Shown here: positions 1 through 9,684 of the stretch, in pieces | How the letters are laid out: each line of letters opens with the position of its first letter | How positions within the stretch are numbered: the first letter of the stretch is position 1 | From: Calamus simplicifolius | Taxonomy: Eukaryota > Streptophyta > Magnoliopsida > Arecales > Arecaceae | NCBI GenBank assembly: GCA_900491605.1 | Contig: UESW01004012.1 | Coordinates: 29,920-93,919, forward strand | Direction of reading: 5' to 3' | Length of the DNA stretch: 64,000 bases | Position numbers and translations under genes: made by a program | Notes under the pieces: generated by a model | What the model was told of the DNA's origin: nothing | What the model saw: the letters and a program-made list of their open reading frames with translations, nothing else | The model's database searches: none

Positions 1-2560
1 CTTAGAGCTAGGGTGTCGTGAGATTTCAACTGGGGTGTCGCGAAGGATTTTCGACCGAATTCCACTGGGGTGTCGCTGGGATTCTCTCCGTGGTCATTTG
101 TAAGCACGGGTGTCATCGCCCAAAAGCTAGGGTGTCGTGATATTTCAACTGGGGTGTCGCGAAGGATTTACGGCCGAATTCGAACTAGGGTGTCGCGGGG
201 ACTCTCTATGTAGTCAGTTTTAAGTAAGGGTGTCATTTCCTTAAAGCTAGGATGTCGTGAGATTTCAACTGGGGTGTCGCGAAGGATTTACGGCCGAATT
301 CGAACTAGGGTGTTGCTAGGATTCTCTACGTGGTCAGTTTTAAGCACGGGTGTCGTCTCCTTAGAGCTAGGGTGTCGTGAGATTTCAACTGGGGTGTCGC
401 GAATGATTTTCGGCCGAATTCCACTGGGGTGTCGCTGGGATTCTCTCCGTGGTCATTTGTAAGCATGGGTGTCGTCGCCCTAAAGCTAGGGTGTCGTGAG
501 ATTTCAACTGGGGTGTCGCGAAGGATTTATGGCCGAATTCGAACTAGGGTGTCGCTGGGATTCTCTCCGTGGTCAGTTTTAAGCACGGGTGTCGTCTCCT
601 TAGAGCTAGGGTGTCGTGAGATTTCAATTGGGGTGTCGCGAATGATTTTCAGCCGAATTCCACTGGGGTGTCGCTGGGATTCTCTCCGTGGTTATTTGTA
701 AGCACGGGTTTCGTCGCCCTAAAGCTAGGGTGTCGTGAGATTTCAACTGGGGTGTCGCGAATGATTTTCTGCCGAATTCCACATGGGTGTCGCAGGGATT
801 CTCTCCGTGGTCAGTTTTAAGCACGGGTATCGCAGCATTGGTACTAGAGTGTCGCTATTTTAAGTCAACTGGATAGCATCCATTTTAAGCACGGGTATCG
901 TAGCATTGACTTAAAACAAACAACGCCTTTTGGTCGAATTCGACAAGGGGTGTCGCGGGGGTTCTCTCCATGATCAGTTCTAAGCACGAGTGTCATCGCC
1001 TTAAAGCTAGGGTGTCGTGAGCTTTCAACTGGGGTGTCTCGAAGGAGTTTCGGCCGAAATCCAATTGTCCTGGGGTGTCGCGGGGATTCTCTGCACGGTT
1101 AGTTATAAGCACGGTGTCGTGGCATTGGTACTAGGGTATCATGAGATTTGAACTGGGGTGTCGCGAAGGAGTTTCGGCCGAATTCGACAAGGGCTATCGC
1201 GGGGGTTCTCTCCGTGATCAGTTCTAAGTATGGGTGTCGTCGCCTTAAAGCTAGGGTATCGTGAGCTTTCAACTGGGTGTCTCAAAGGAGTTTCGGCCGA
1301 AATCCAATTCTCCTGGGGTGTCGCAGGGATTCTCTGCGCGGTCAGTTCTAAGCACGGGTGTCGTGGCATTGGTGCTAGGGTGTCGTGAGATTTCAACTGG
1401 GTGTCGCGAAGGAGTTTTGGCAGAATTCGACAAGGGCTGTCGCGGGGGTTCTCTCTGTGATTAGTTCTAAGCACGGGTGTCGTCGCCTTAAAGCTAGGGT
1501 GTCGTGAGCTTTCAACTAGGGTGTCTCAAAGGAGTTTCGGCCGAAATCCAATTCTCTTGGGGTGTCACGGGGATTCTCTGCGCGATCAGTTATAAGAACG
1601 GGTGTCGTGGCATTGGTGCTAGGGTGTCATGAGATTTGAACTGGGGTGTCGCGAAGGAGTTTCGGCCGAATTTGATAAGGGCTGTCGTGGGGGTTCTCTC
1701 CGTGATCAGTTCTAAGCACGGGTGTCATCGCCTTAAAGCTAGGGTGTCGTGAGCTTTCAACTGGGGTGTCTCGAAGGAGTTTCGGCCGAAATCCAATTCT
1801 CCTGGGGTGTCGCGGGGATTTTGTGCGGTCAGTTCTAAGCACGGGTGTCGTGGCATTGGTGCTAGGGTGTCGTGAGATTTCAACTGGGGTGTCGCGAAGG
1901 AGTTTCGGCCGAATTCGACAAGGGCTATCGCGGGGGTTCTCTCCGTGATCAGCTCTAAGCACGGGTATCGTCGCCTTAAAGCTAGGGTGTCGTGAGCTTT
2001 CAACTGGGGTGTCTCGAAGGAGTTTCGGCCAAAGTCCAATTCTCATGGGGTGTCGCGGGGATTCTCTGCGCGATCAGTTATAAGCACGGGTGTCGTGGCA
2101 TTGGTGCTAGGGCGTCATGAGATTTGAGCTGGGGTGTCGCGAAGGAGTTTCGGCCGAATTCGATAAGGGCTGTCGCGGGGGTTCTCTCCGTGATCAGTTC
2201 TAAGCACGGGTGTCGTCGCCTTAAAGCTAGGGTGTCGTGAGCTTTCAACTGGAGTGTCTCGAAGGAGTTTCGACCGAAATCCAATTCTCCTGGGGTGTCG
2301 CGGGGATTCTCTGCGCGGTCAGTTCTAAGCACGGGTGTCGTGGCATTGGTGCTAGGGTGTCGTGAGATTTGAACTGGGGTGTCGCGAAGGAGTTTCGGCC
2401 GAAATACAATTCTCCTGGGATATCGCGGGGATTCTCTGCGTGGTCAGTTCTAAGCACGGGTGTCGTAGCATTAAAGCTACGGTGTCGTGAGGTTTCAAGT
2501 GGGGTGTCGCGAAGGATTTTTGGCCGAAATCCAAATCATCCTTGGGTGTCGTGAGGTTTC
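1..2560. repeat. Satellite-like tandem array, ~120-bp monomer becoming a ~244-bp dimeric repeat
   Basis: The landmark 'agctagggtgtcgtga' recurs at 6, 125, 245, 365, 484, 604 and 723, a period of about 119-120 bp. From about 960 onward the form followed by 'gctttc' recurs at 1005, 1249, 1492, 1737, 1980, 2225 and (altered) 2475, a period of about 244 bp. In between sits an alternative monomer beginning 'ggtactagggtgtc' or 'ggtgctagggtgtc'. Each monomer holds several 'gggtgtcg' motifs 25-40 bp apart, so there is a shorter internal repeat too. The array is cut by the window start. Open frames across it come from the repeat and are not genes. It could be an independent satellite or an amplified spacer of a Tat-type retrotransposon. 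Confidence 0.93.
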
Positions 2561-2780
2561 CTCTTGGGACGTCATAAAACTTACTACGGTAACTGGGTAT
2601 TTGGCTTCCTGAAACTCTCTTCTGTTCCCCATCCCCCGAAACTCATCCAGGGGGGGCGCGACGCTTCGTAGGGGGAGCTGGCAGCGACCGAAGCAGATGA
2701 CAAGCCCTAGTGAGGGCTCATGTACTTTTTTCTTTTCTTTCCATCTTCTCTTTATTTTTGTGATGAATAAAAATAAATTT
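2561..2780. other. Non-repetitive gap between two related arrays
   Basis: This stretch lacks the 'gggtgtcg' motif. It contains a GC-rich part around 2640-2710 and then a T-rich tail ending in 'gatgaataaaaataaa' near 2762-2777, which resembles a plant 3' untranslated end on the + strand. A comparable short tail precedes the 98-bp array of the Gypsy element at 14640-14700, so this may be the end of a retrotransposon antisense ORF. That link is inference only. Confidence 0.35.
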
Positions 2781-3300
2781 TCGTAACTTGGGTGTCGCGG
2801 GCCTTCTCGCCGTGGTCAGTTATACCACGGGTATCGTCAGATGAGAGCTAGGGTGTCGTGAAGTTTCAACTGGGGTGTCGCGAATGACGACAGCACCGAC
2901 TCAGGCTATTAACGACACCCTAGTTCTCATCTGACGACACCCTAGCTTTAAGGCGGCGACACCGATGATGTGACTGTTAAAGCGGGGTGTCGCGGGGATT
3001 GTTCTCCATACGGGGTGTCGCAGGCCTTCTCGCCGTGGTCAGTTATAACCACGGGTGTCATCAGATGAGAGCTAGGGTGTCGTGAAGTTTTAACTGTGGT
3101 GTCGCGAACGATGACAGCACCGACTCGGGCTATTAACGACACCCCAGTTCTCATCTGACGACACCCTAGCTTTAAGGCGACGACGCCGATGACATGACTA
3201 TTAAAGCGGGGTGTCGCGGGGATTGTTCTCCATACGGGGTGTCGCGGGCCTGCTATCCAGTATCATTTAAAAGCACGACACACCCTTTATAGCAGTTAAA
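2781..3300. repeat. Two ~222-bp tandem copies with internal inverted repeats
   Basis: 'cgtggtcagttata' followed by 'ccacgggt' occurs near 2811 and again near 3033. Inside each copy 'cagatgagagctagggtgtcg' (near 2838 and 3061) is followed about 70 bp later by its inverted counterpart 'cgacaccctagttctcatctg' form (near 2914 and 3136). Each copy can therefore fold into a stem. The 'gggtgtcg' core is shared with the 1-2560 array, so the two arrays are related. Confidence 0.85.
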
Positions 3301-5205
3301 GACACCCCATAGAACAAGCTACGACACTCCGGAAAGCAACATACGAAGATCGCGAAGGTTATAAGCATGGGTGTCGTAGCGTTGTAACTAAGGTGTCGCG
3401 AGGCTTTTCTCCAGCATCGTTTGGAGCACGGGTGTCCTAGGCTTGTAACTATGGTGTCTTAACAGTACATCAGGGGTGTCGTAGCTTTAACGACGACACT
3501 AGAGCTGGACAGGAAATAACGGGGAATATAAGCCGAACCACTCTGACGATACCCCAGTTCATGAGGTATAACATCCTAGTTAAAATAGTTATGACATTCG
3601 TGCTTACAAAACAGTAAACTCTAAACAGTTATGACTCACAGAATGTCATAACTGTTTTGTTCTAAGGAAGTTACCCGCGCATTAAATGGTTTGGTGACGC
3701 ATTAACTAACTCTAACCAGAAAAAATAGTTAGTGTAATAAAGGAGCTTTACAAAGAAGTGGGAAGAAGGACTTTTACTTCGTGCTACGGACGACATTTCC
3801 TCCAGAAGTTTTTGTACAAAGACTCCAGTAGCCAGGTATTCCAGCCTCGAAACTGAAATATTTTCTTTCGATCGGAGTCTCAAAGCGAGGGCAACGGTTC
3901 GTGCTCAACTGATTCCGGTGATGCTTTCGAAATCCAGAGCGAGGGGAAAGAAAGGGGAAGAAAGAGTTCTTCTTGCACATATGAAATCCAACGTAAAATG
4001 ATGCTAGGATGGAGGGAAAGGACATTTTCGTCCGCATGTTAATTTAAAAAAAAAGACAAACTGCTTTAAATGCTCGTCACGTTTAGAATATTACATCGTA
4101 GTAGGACCATATCACCTGGCATTGTTATTCATATAAATTTCATATGGACCAATCAAAAAAGATGATACAATCCATGTAGATTTTACTGCACCAGAAACAA
4201 CATACAAAGACTTTTTCCGTAAGGAAAAGGATGAATTAGCTCGAGACCTAGTCGAGGGAACCATGCAGGCGTCCAGTTGTTATCGTCATGGCATGGGAGA
4301 AATAAAATAATAAAGAAACTGATAGTTGAACCTAAATTTGGGATAGAATACACCAAAAAAAATATTAAACATTTTAAATTTTCGAGCAATTAAATAGCAA
4401 GTCAAGGATGCAAAACTACTGTACCTATGCCGATGCCATCCATCGTGATGTGATCGAGAAAGAGGACGTTCGTTACAATAATAACGGGTCGAGATGAATT
4501 AAAATCCGTGCAAAAGAGATCAAATAGAATTATATCAGTAATTGAGGAAGGGTTTTTTTTTTTTTTTTTTTTTTTGGCGTTTACGGAGAATAGAGCTTGC
4601 CTTGCCTCGCTTCGATCCCTGAGTTGAGGAATGTTAATAAAATTGTTTAAATCTTTAATATTAGTATCAGGTCGGAAGGGGAAAGAATTTTTCATTAATA
4701 TTAATATATTTCACTATCACTGCATCACAGCTCTCAAATAATTTTTTAATAAATGGTGTTTGGCCACGTAGCCATTGAGGTTAAATAGACTGATCTGGCG
4801 GTCCATGAAAACTGGCATCTAGAAGGACGGCTTTATTGAATTGAGAAAGGCCAAACAGTCCAGCTCATCATAATTTCTAGCTCCTACCGGAGATCTGAAA
4901 TCTGAACGCAAACGTACGTTCAAAATTGTCCGTATTAAAAATTCTTGGAGCTCCGAAATTGCCCAACGATATCTTCCGTCTTCTGTTACTATGAAAATAT
5001 TCCAGGTTATAGGTCCAACAACTCTCTTTTAAAGAGAAATCTAATTTACACAGTATGATGCCAGTTTTGTGCTACTTGTTCCTCTTCGAGTTCATGTCAA
5101 TGTCTTTCTAAGTTTTAAAGAAAATTACAGCACCCTTAGGCTGTCTCTATTGTCGTTGGTGCTTTGCTAGCTTATTTTTAATTCAAAAGAAAATGCATTC
5201 AATTC
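3301..5205. other. Intergenic DNA with decayed repeat debris
   Basis: 3301-3600 has scattered degenerate 'ggtgtcgtag' motifs. An inverted pair 'aacagttatgac' / 'gtcataactgtt' lies at about 3625-3657. A 20-base T run sits near 4556-4575. Short minus-strand frames at 3671-4037 and 4183-4695 show no domain I recognise. No gene is supported. Confidence 0.6.
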
Positions 5206-5208
5206 TTA

Positions 5209-5763
5209 GATTGAGTTTGATAGGATAGATTATCCATAATTTAAATGGAGCTCACTATATAACTATATTTGATATGTATTTTAAATGATAATCTATAAAA
5301 GATAATCTAGATTAACTTAGATAGGGATGTTTGATAATCTGATAGATTTTTTTGATAAATTATCTTACTTTGTTTAATGTCTCTATGTTCCTTCGCTGCA
5401 ATTTCATATTGAAGGTACTGAGCCATATTCTTTTTCACTGAATTGGATCGTCCGCCCAGTAGCTTTACGGTCGTCTTCAGACGTTGCAGAACTTCTTCTA
5501 ATCGATGGCCTTCTGTATCCTCACTGATCACTTCGAATATCATTTATAATATATTTTTTTAACATTCTCATTTATAAATATAATTTTTTTTAAATTAAAT
5601 ATATTATATATAAATTTTTAATAAATTTAATTTAAAAGTATTTTAAAAATTTATTATTATATGACTGATAATCTGTCTGTCATATCAAATATAGTCATCA
5701 ATATTACTGTAGCATTATTTGTTAATTTATTTTATAGGCAATTGCTATACATCAAACACAATC
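5209..5763. mobile_element. Harbinger/Tourist-like MITE with TTA target duplication
   Basis: The element begins 'gattgagtttgat' and ends with the inverted counterpart 'atcaaacacaatc', a 13-bp terminal inverted repeat with one mismatch. TTA flanks both ends (5206-5208 and 5764-5766), the usual 3-bp duplication of PIF/Harbinger elements. The body is AT-rich, apart from a GC-balanced block at about 5370-5545 that looks inserted or captured. No transposase is present, so it is non-autonomous. Confidence 0.72.
5370..5543 (-). other. Coding-like block inside the MITE
   Basis: Minus-strand frame of up to 78 codons starting at 5543. Its first ~52 residues are amphipathic and charged (it starts MIFEVISEDTEGHRLEEVL and continues with KT, KK and EH-rich text), and its base composition is unlike the AT-rich flanks. 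It then runs into AT-rich MITE sequence. I do not recognise the family. It looks like an exon fragment carried by the element. There is no evidence that it is expressed, and it may be chance. Confidence 0.35.
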
Positions 5764-5766
5764 TTA

Positions 5767-6390
5767 GGATTGCGATTAGGGCATTGTCAATACTTGAACA
5801 GAGGGTATGGATCAAATTTGAGTTCTTCATATATTACATTCGTTTTAAATATTATATATATATATATATATATAAAAGCAGTGTGATTTGATGTTTGATA
5901 GTAAAGATATGTTCATTTGTATGATAATTATATTATAACTTTTTTTTTTTTCAAGATGACACTTTTAATACACATATAATTTGTTACCAATGTTAATTAT
6001 ATCATTAAAATTTTTCTTTTTATGTAATAAATTATATATGCTTTTAAGATGACAATCTGCAAAAGATAATGATATAATTATTATTAATAATAAATTATAT
6101 GTGCATTAACATATCAATTTGCAAGTCATACTCTAAAGCTATGCTTACAAGTCTGTATAGTTGCGCTCATACGTAATGTATAAAATTTTAATAATATTTT
6201 ACTATAATAATATCTTTTTTTATTTCTTTTTATATATAATTTGAAGATAAATAATTAAATATTTTTAAAAAAACAATAGGCTGTTAAAAAAATTCATGCC
6301 AAGCTGCAAAAGAGTTATAATAGCAAATATATTTATTTACATTATGGGATCATTTTTTAAAAAAAAAACTTTTAATATGCATTTTTTATG
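5767..6390. other. AT-rich intergenic DNA
   Basis: Very AT-rich, with a TA run near 5848-5872 and poly-T near 5940. No gene or clear element edge is visible before the solo LTR. Confidence 0.6.
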
Positions 6391-7839
6391 CAACCTGATA
6401 TGACTGATCCCAACGCCGTCAGAAAAGGTGACGGTAGTCACTGTCATTTCCCCACCTCCGGCACCCCCTCGGGGTCGGGGTGGGACCATTATTTCTCAAC
6501 CCCAGGGCCCCTACCGGCCTCAGGGTGCATCGCCATTTCCCCACCTCCGGCACCCCTCGGGGTCGGGGGTGGGACCATCATTTCTCAACCCCGGGGCTCC
6601 TACCGGCCTCGGGGTGCATCAGTCATTTCCCCACCTTCGGCATCCCCTCGGGGTCGGGGGTGGGACCATTATTTCTCAACCCCAGGGCCCCTACCGGCCT
6701 CAGGGTGCATCGCCATTTCCCCACCTCCGGCACCCCCTCGGGGTCGGGGTGGGACCATCATTTCTCAACCCCGGGGCCCCTACCGGCCTCGGGGTGCATC
6801 AGTCATTTCCCCACCTCCGGCACCCCTTCGGGGTCGGGGTGGGACCATCATTTCTCAACTCCGGGCCCCTACCGGCCTCGGGGTGCATCGCCATTTCCCC
6901 ACCTCCGGCACCCCCTCGGGGTCGGGGGTGGGACCATCATTTCTCAACCCCGGGGCCCCTACCGGCCTCGGGTGCATCGCCATTTCCCCACCTCCGGCAC
7001 CCCCTCGGGGTCGGGGGTGGACCATCATTTCTCAACCCCGGGGCCCTCACCGGCCTCGGGGTGCATCGTCAACGCACTACTCAACCACCGAGGGAAATAA
7101 CAACTATCAGGATGCGCGGCGCTCGCACATGATTTCCAACCCATGGCTGTGCCTTGCCGTAGCATACCATCCGGTACCTCCGTGATTGTGCCCCGGTACG
7201 GAGGGCCATGCCTCATAACGATGATTGGCGTGTTGCATGCCCCTGTGCATGACCATGCCTTACTGCAGCATACCATCCAGTACCTCCGTGATTGTGCCTC
7301 GGTACGGAGGCCCATGCCTCATAACGATGATTGGCGTGTGGCATGCCCCTGTGCATGACCATGCCTTACCGCAACATACCATCCAGTACCTCCGTGATTG
7401 TGCCCCGGTACGGAGGGCCATGCCTCATAACGATGTTTGGCGCATTGCATGCCTCTGTGCGCCACCATGCCTTACTAGGGAGTACGACTCGCTGCCTCTA
7501 GCGATGGAGCCCAGTCACATCTATCGGGGACGATACGACAGAGACCTTCCAAGGCTGCAAGTCACAGTATTCGGACAGGTATAAAAGACACACATTCACG
7601 CTGTAAGTGGGATCCGAACTCTATTTTTTCTGAGCTTTCTTCCTCCCAGCAAAAACCCTAACTGCCCAGCTTCTCTTCGCGGGGGGTGGTTCTTTGTCTG
7701 AACCCAAGCCACTAACTTGATCGTCGGAGGGTCCCCACCGGTGCCACCGGTCCCCGGGGACTTTTCTTGCAGGATTTCCCGGAGCGAGACGTCCTTTTTC
7801 CCCGACATTCGAAGGAGGTGACTTGGCGTCATCACAACC
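6391..7839 (+). mobile_element. Solo LTR of a Tat-type Gypsy element, TSD CAACC
   Basis: The LTR runs 6396-7834, beginning 'tgatatgactgatccc' and ending 'acttggcgtcatca', with the 5-bp duplication CAACC at 6391-6395 and 7835-7839. It is the same family as the LTRs of the Gypsy element at 10236-22899, in opposite orientation. It contains the family minisatellite (about 6440-7075), three ~106-bp repeats (about 7143-7480), a TATAAAAG box at 7580-7587 and the conserved R/U5-like 3' end. No internal retrotransposon sequence is attached, so it arose by LTR-LTR recombination. The long proline/glycine-rich frames across it are repeat artefacts. Confidence 0.93.
6440..7075. repeat. LTR minisatellite, ~80-bp GC-rich unit
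   Basis: Eight or so copies of a unit reading 'cccacctccggcacccc', 'tcggggtcgggg', 'gggaccatcatttctcaac', 'cccggggcccctaccggcc'. All three frames stay open because of the repeat structure. The same unit in inverse orientation fills 10935-12050 and 22080-22850. Confidence 0.92.
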
Positions 7840-9080
7840 CTTTTTCAAAAATAACTTAAATTAATATAAATATTTCAATACAATCCATTATGTTAAAAAT
7901 GTATTTGGCTATCCACGTTACCAGCTATATGTAATCTAATAAGTTTCTTTTGACAAAATTGCTCCTATCTCTTTTAAAATAAAATTATTCAGTCCTCCAA
8001 ACAATAAATTAAAAAAAAATAAAAAAAAAATAAAAAATTAAATTATTTAAAAATTTTTTTAATAAATTTAATCTTTTAAAAATTTTTAAATTAATTTTCA
8101 AATTTTATTTTTAAATATTAATTAATTAATTAAATTAATTAAAATTTTAATTTTAAAATAAATTTTTTATTTTTTAAATAATTTTTAAAAATAATTTAAA
8201 TAATTTTTTAAAATATTAAATTAAATTAAAAAATTAATTATATTTTTTTATTTTCATTAATTAAAATTTTTTAATAATTAAATTTTTTAAAAATTTAATT
8301 TTTTAATTAATTTAATATTTAAAAAATAAAATTAAAAAATATATATCAATTAGTCTATTAATCTTAATTAATTTTAAATAACAAAATATAAAAAATAAAT
8401 TATTTTAAATTATAATAAATAAATTATGATAATTGAAAGTTTAAGAATAAAAAAATGAATAAATGTTTAAAGATTAAAATATATTTTAATCTTAAAAAAA
8501 AATTAAATCTAGTATATTATACTTATATATAAATACTTTGATTTAGAGATATTTTGAGATATTTTAAAATTTTTTAATAGATTTGATTTAATATATGAAT
8601 TTGATTCAGAGTATTTTGAGAATTTGATGTTATATGACTCGTAATCTGTTTGTCATACCAAATATAATAATCAATATTACTGTAATATTACCTTTGCATA
8701 CTAAATACAGTAATTATATTTTGATGATAATCTATCTTATATGTAATCTATATTATCATTTAAAATTACTGCTAAGGCACCAAATGCAACCTAAGGGTTA
8801 TTTTATTATAATATAATATAATAAATAAATAAATAAATAAATAAATATATATATAATGCACAGCAATAGCAAAACAGTAATTTTGTAAGCTCTCGGTAGG
8901 AATAGCGACGCCTTGTAAGAAAATATCGCATCGGTCCTAACCGTACATTGATACCGTCACCGAGGGCCGTATGGTGATCAAAGAATCCTTCGGGAGGGCA
9001 TTTTACCAAAATGGCCGTCGCATGAGGGCAAAATCCCGTCGTCACCGGCCAAACTGGCGACGTTTGGTGTGCTTGACCAG
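7840..9080. other. AT-rich intergenic region, possible second MITE, microsatellites
   Basis: 7860-8800 is extremely AT-rich. Its edges 'gtatttggctat' (near 7899) and 'ggcaccaaatgcaacctaagg' form (near 8777-8797) are weakly inverse, suggesting an old MITE, but I found no clean target duplication. An AAAT-type microsatellite lies near 8820-8850. No gene is visible. Confidence 0.45.
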
Positions 9081-9585
9081 AGAGAGAAGCAAGAAGAAAA
9101 GCGAGACCCTCCGCAGCCCCCTTTCTCTCTCTCAACTCGTGAAGGAAAGCAGTCCTCTTCGCCTCCAAACCCTAGATAGAAGTAGAGAAGAAGCCCACGA
9201 TCTCTCCAATCTTGTAGATCTCAATCTCCTTTCACCGTCCTATCATCTGGAACTCCTGAGCATCGGTTGGGCTTCCCAATTCCTCCGTCTGGAGCTCGAA
9301 TCAGGTCCGCTCTTGTCTCCTTTCGTTCTCAGATCTTTCCAGAGCTTCTTTTTTTTTTTTTTCAGATGAATTACGGTTCAGATCTTGGTGATATGCAGGT
9401 CTACTCGTCGAGTTGCATTGATTCATTATATTGTTGATTTTTAAAAATGTTTTCTCGATGATCTGCTCTGACTTGATGAATTTAGTTTGGTTTCTCGGCT
9501 ATTATGTTATGCTTTTTTTTTTTGATTTGGATCTTGACCGTGATAGGCGTCGTTAAAGGAAGCAAGAGGGGAACCCAAAGAGAAA
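9081..9585 (+). promoter_or_regulatory. Probable promoter-proximal region and 5' UTR of the AGD14-like gene
   Basis: A CT- and GA-rich leader (about 9085-9300) typical of plant 5' UTRs precedes the start codon at 9586. A GT at 9305-9306 and an AG at 9545-9546 would define a leader intron of about 240 bp ending 39 bases before the ATG. An alternative acceptor ends at 9398. The transcription start is not determined by sequence alone. Confidence 0.5.
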
Positions 9586-9684
9586 ATGGCAAACCGGATG
9601 AAGGAGGACGAGAAGAATGAGAAAATAATACGAGGGCTTCTAAAGCTCTCTGCGAATCGGAGATGCATCAATTGCAACAGTTTG
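9586..9684 (+). CDS. AGD14: AGD14-like coding exon 1 (start and first zinc-finger cysteine pair)
   Basis: 33 codons, MANRMKEDEKNEKIIRGLLK through CINCNSL, ending in phase 0 at a GTACGG donor (9685). The ATG context 'gagaaaatggc' is a good plant start, and no upstream in-frame ATG fits the family. It encodes C27 and C30 of the zinc finger; the partner cysteines lie 23.4 kb downstream. Confidence 0.92.

Noticed and set aside
1139..2554. Arg/Pro-rich ORFs across the satellite
   Set aside because: Open only because of the repeat; frames differ between copies and end at random substitutions.
6388..7185. Long Pro/Gly-rich ORFs in all three + frames
   Set aside because: They translate the LTR minisatellite; frames stay open because the repeat lacks stops, and the region is framed as a solo LTR with TSD.
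7861..8800. Second MITE with terminal repeats
   Set aside because: Edges are only weakly inverse and no target duplication could be read, so it is mentioned only as a possibility.
8806..9369. Overlapping ORFs near the AGD14 promoter
   Set aside because: They cross an AT microsatellite and the CT-rich leader and have no recognisable domain; the real start is at 9586.
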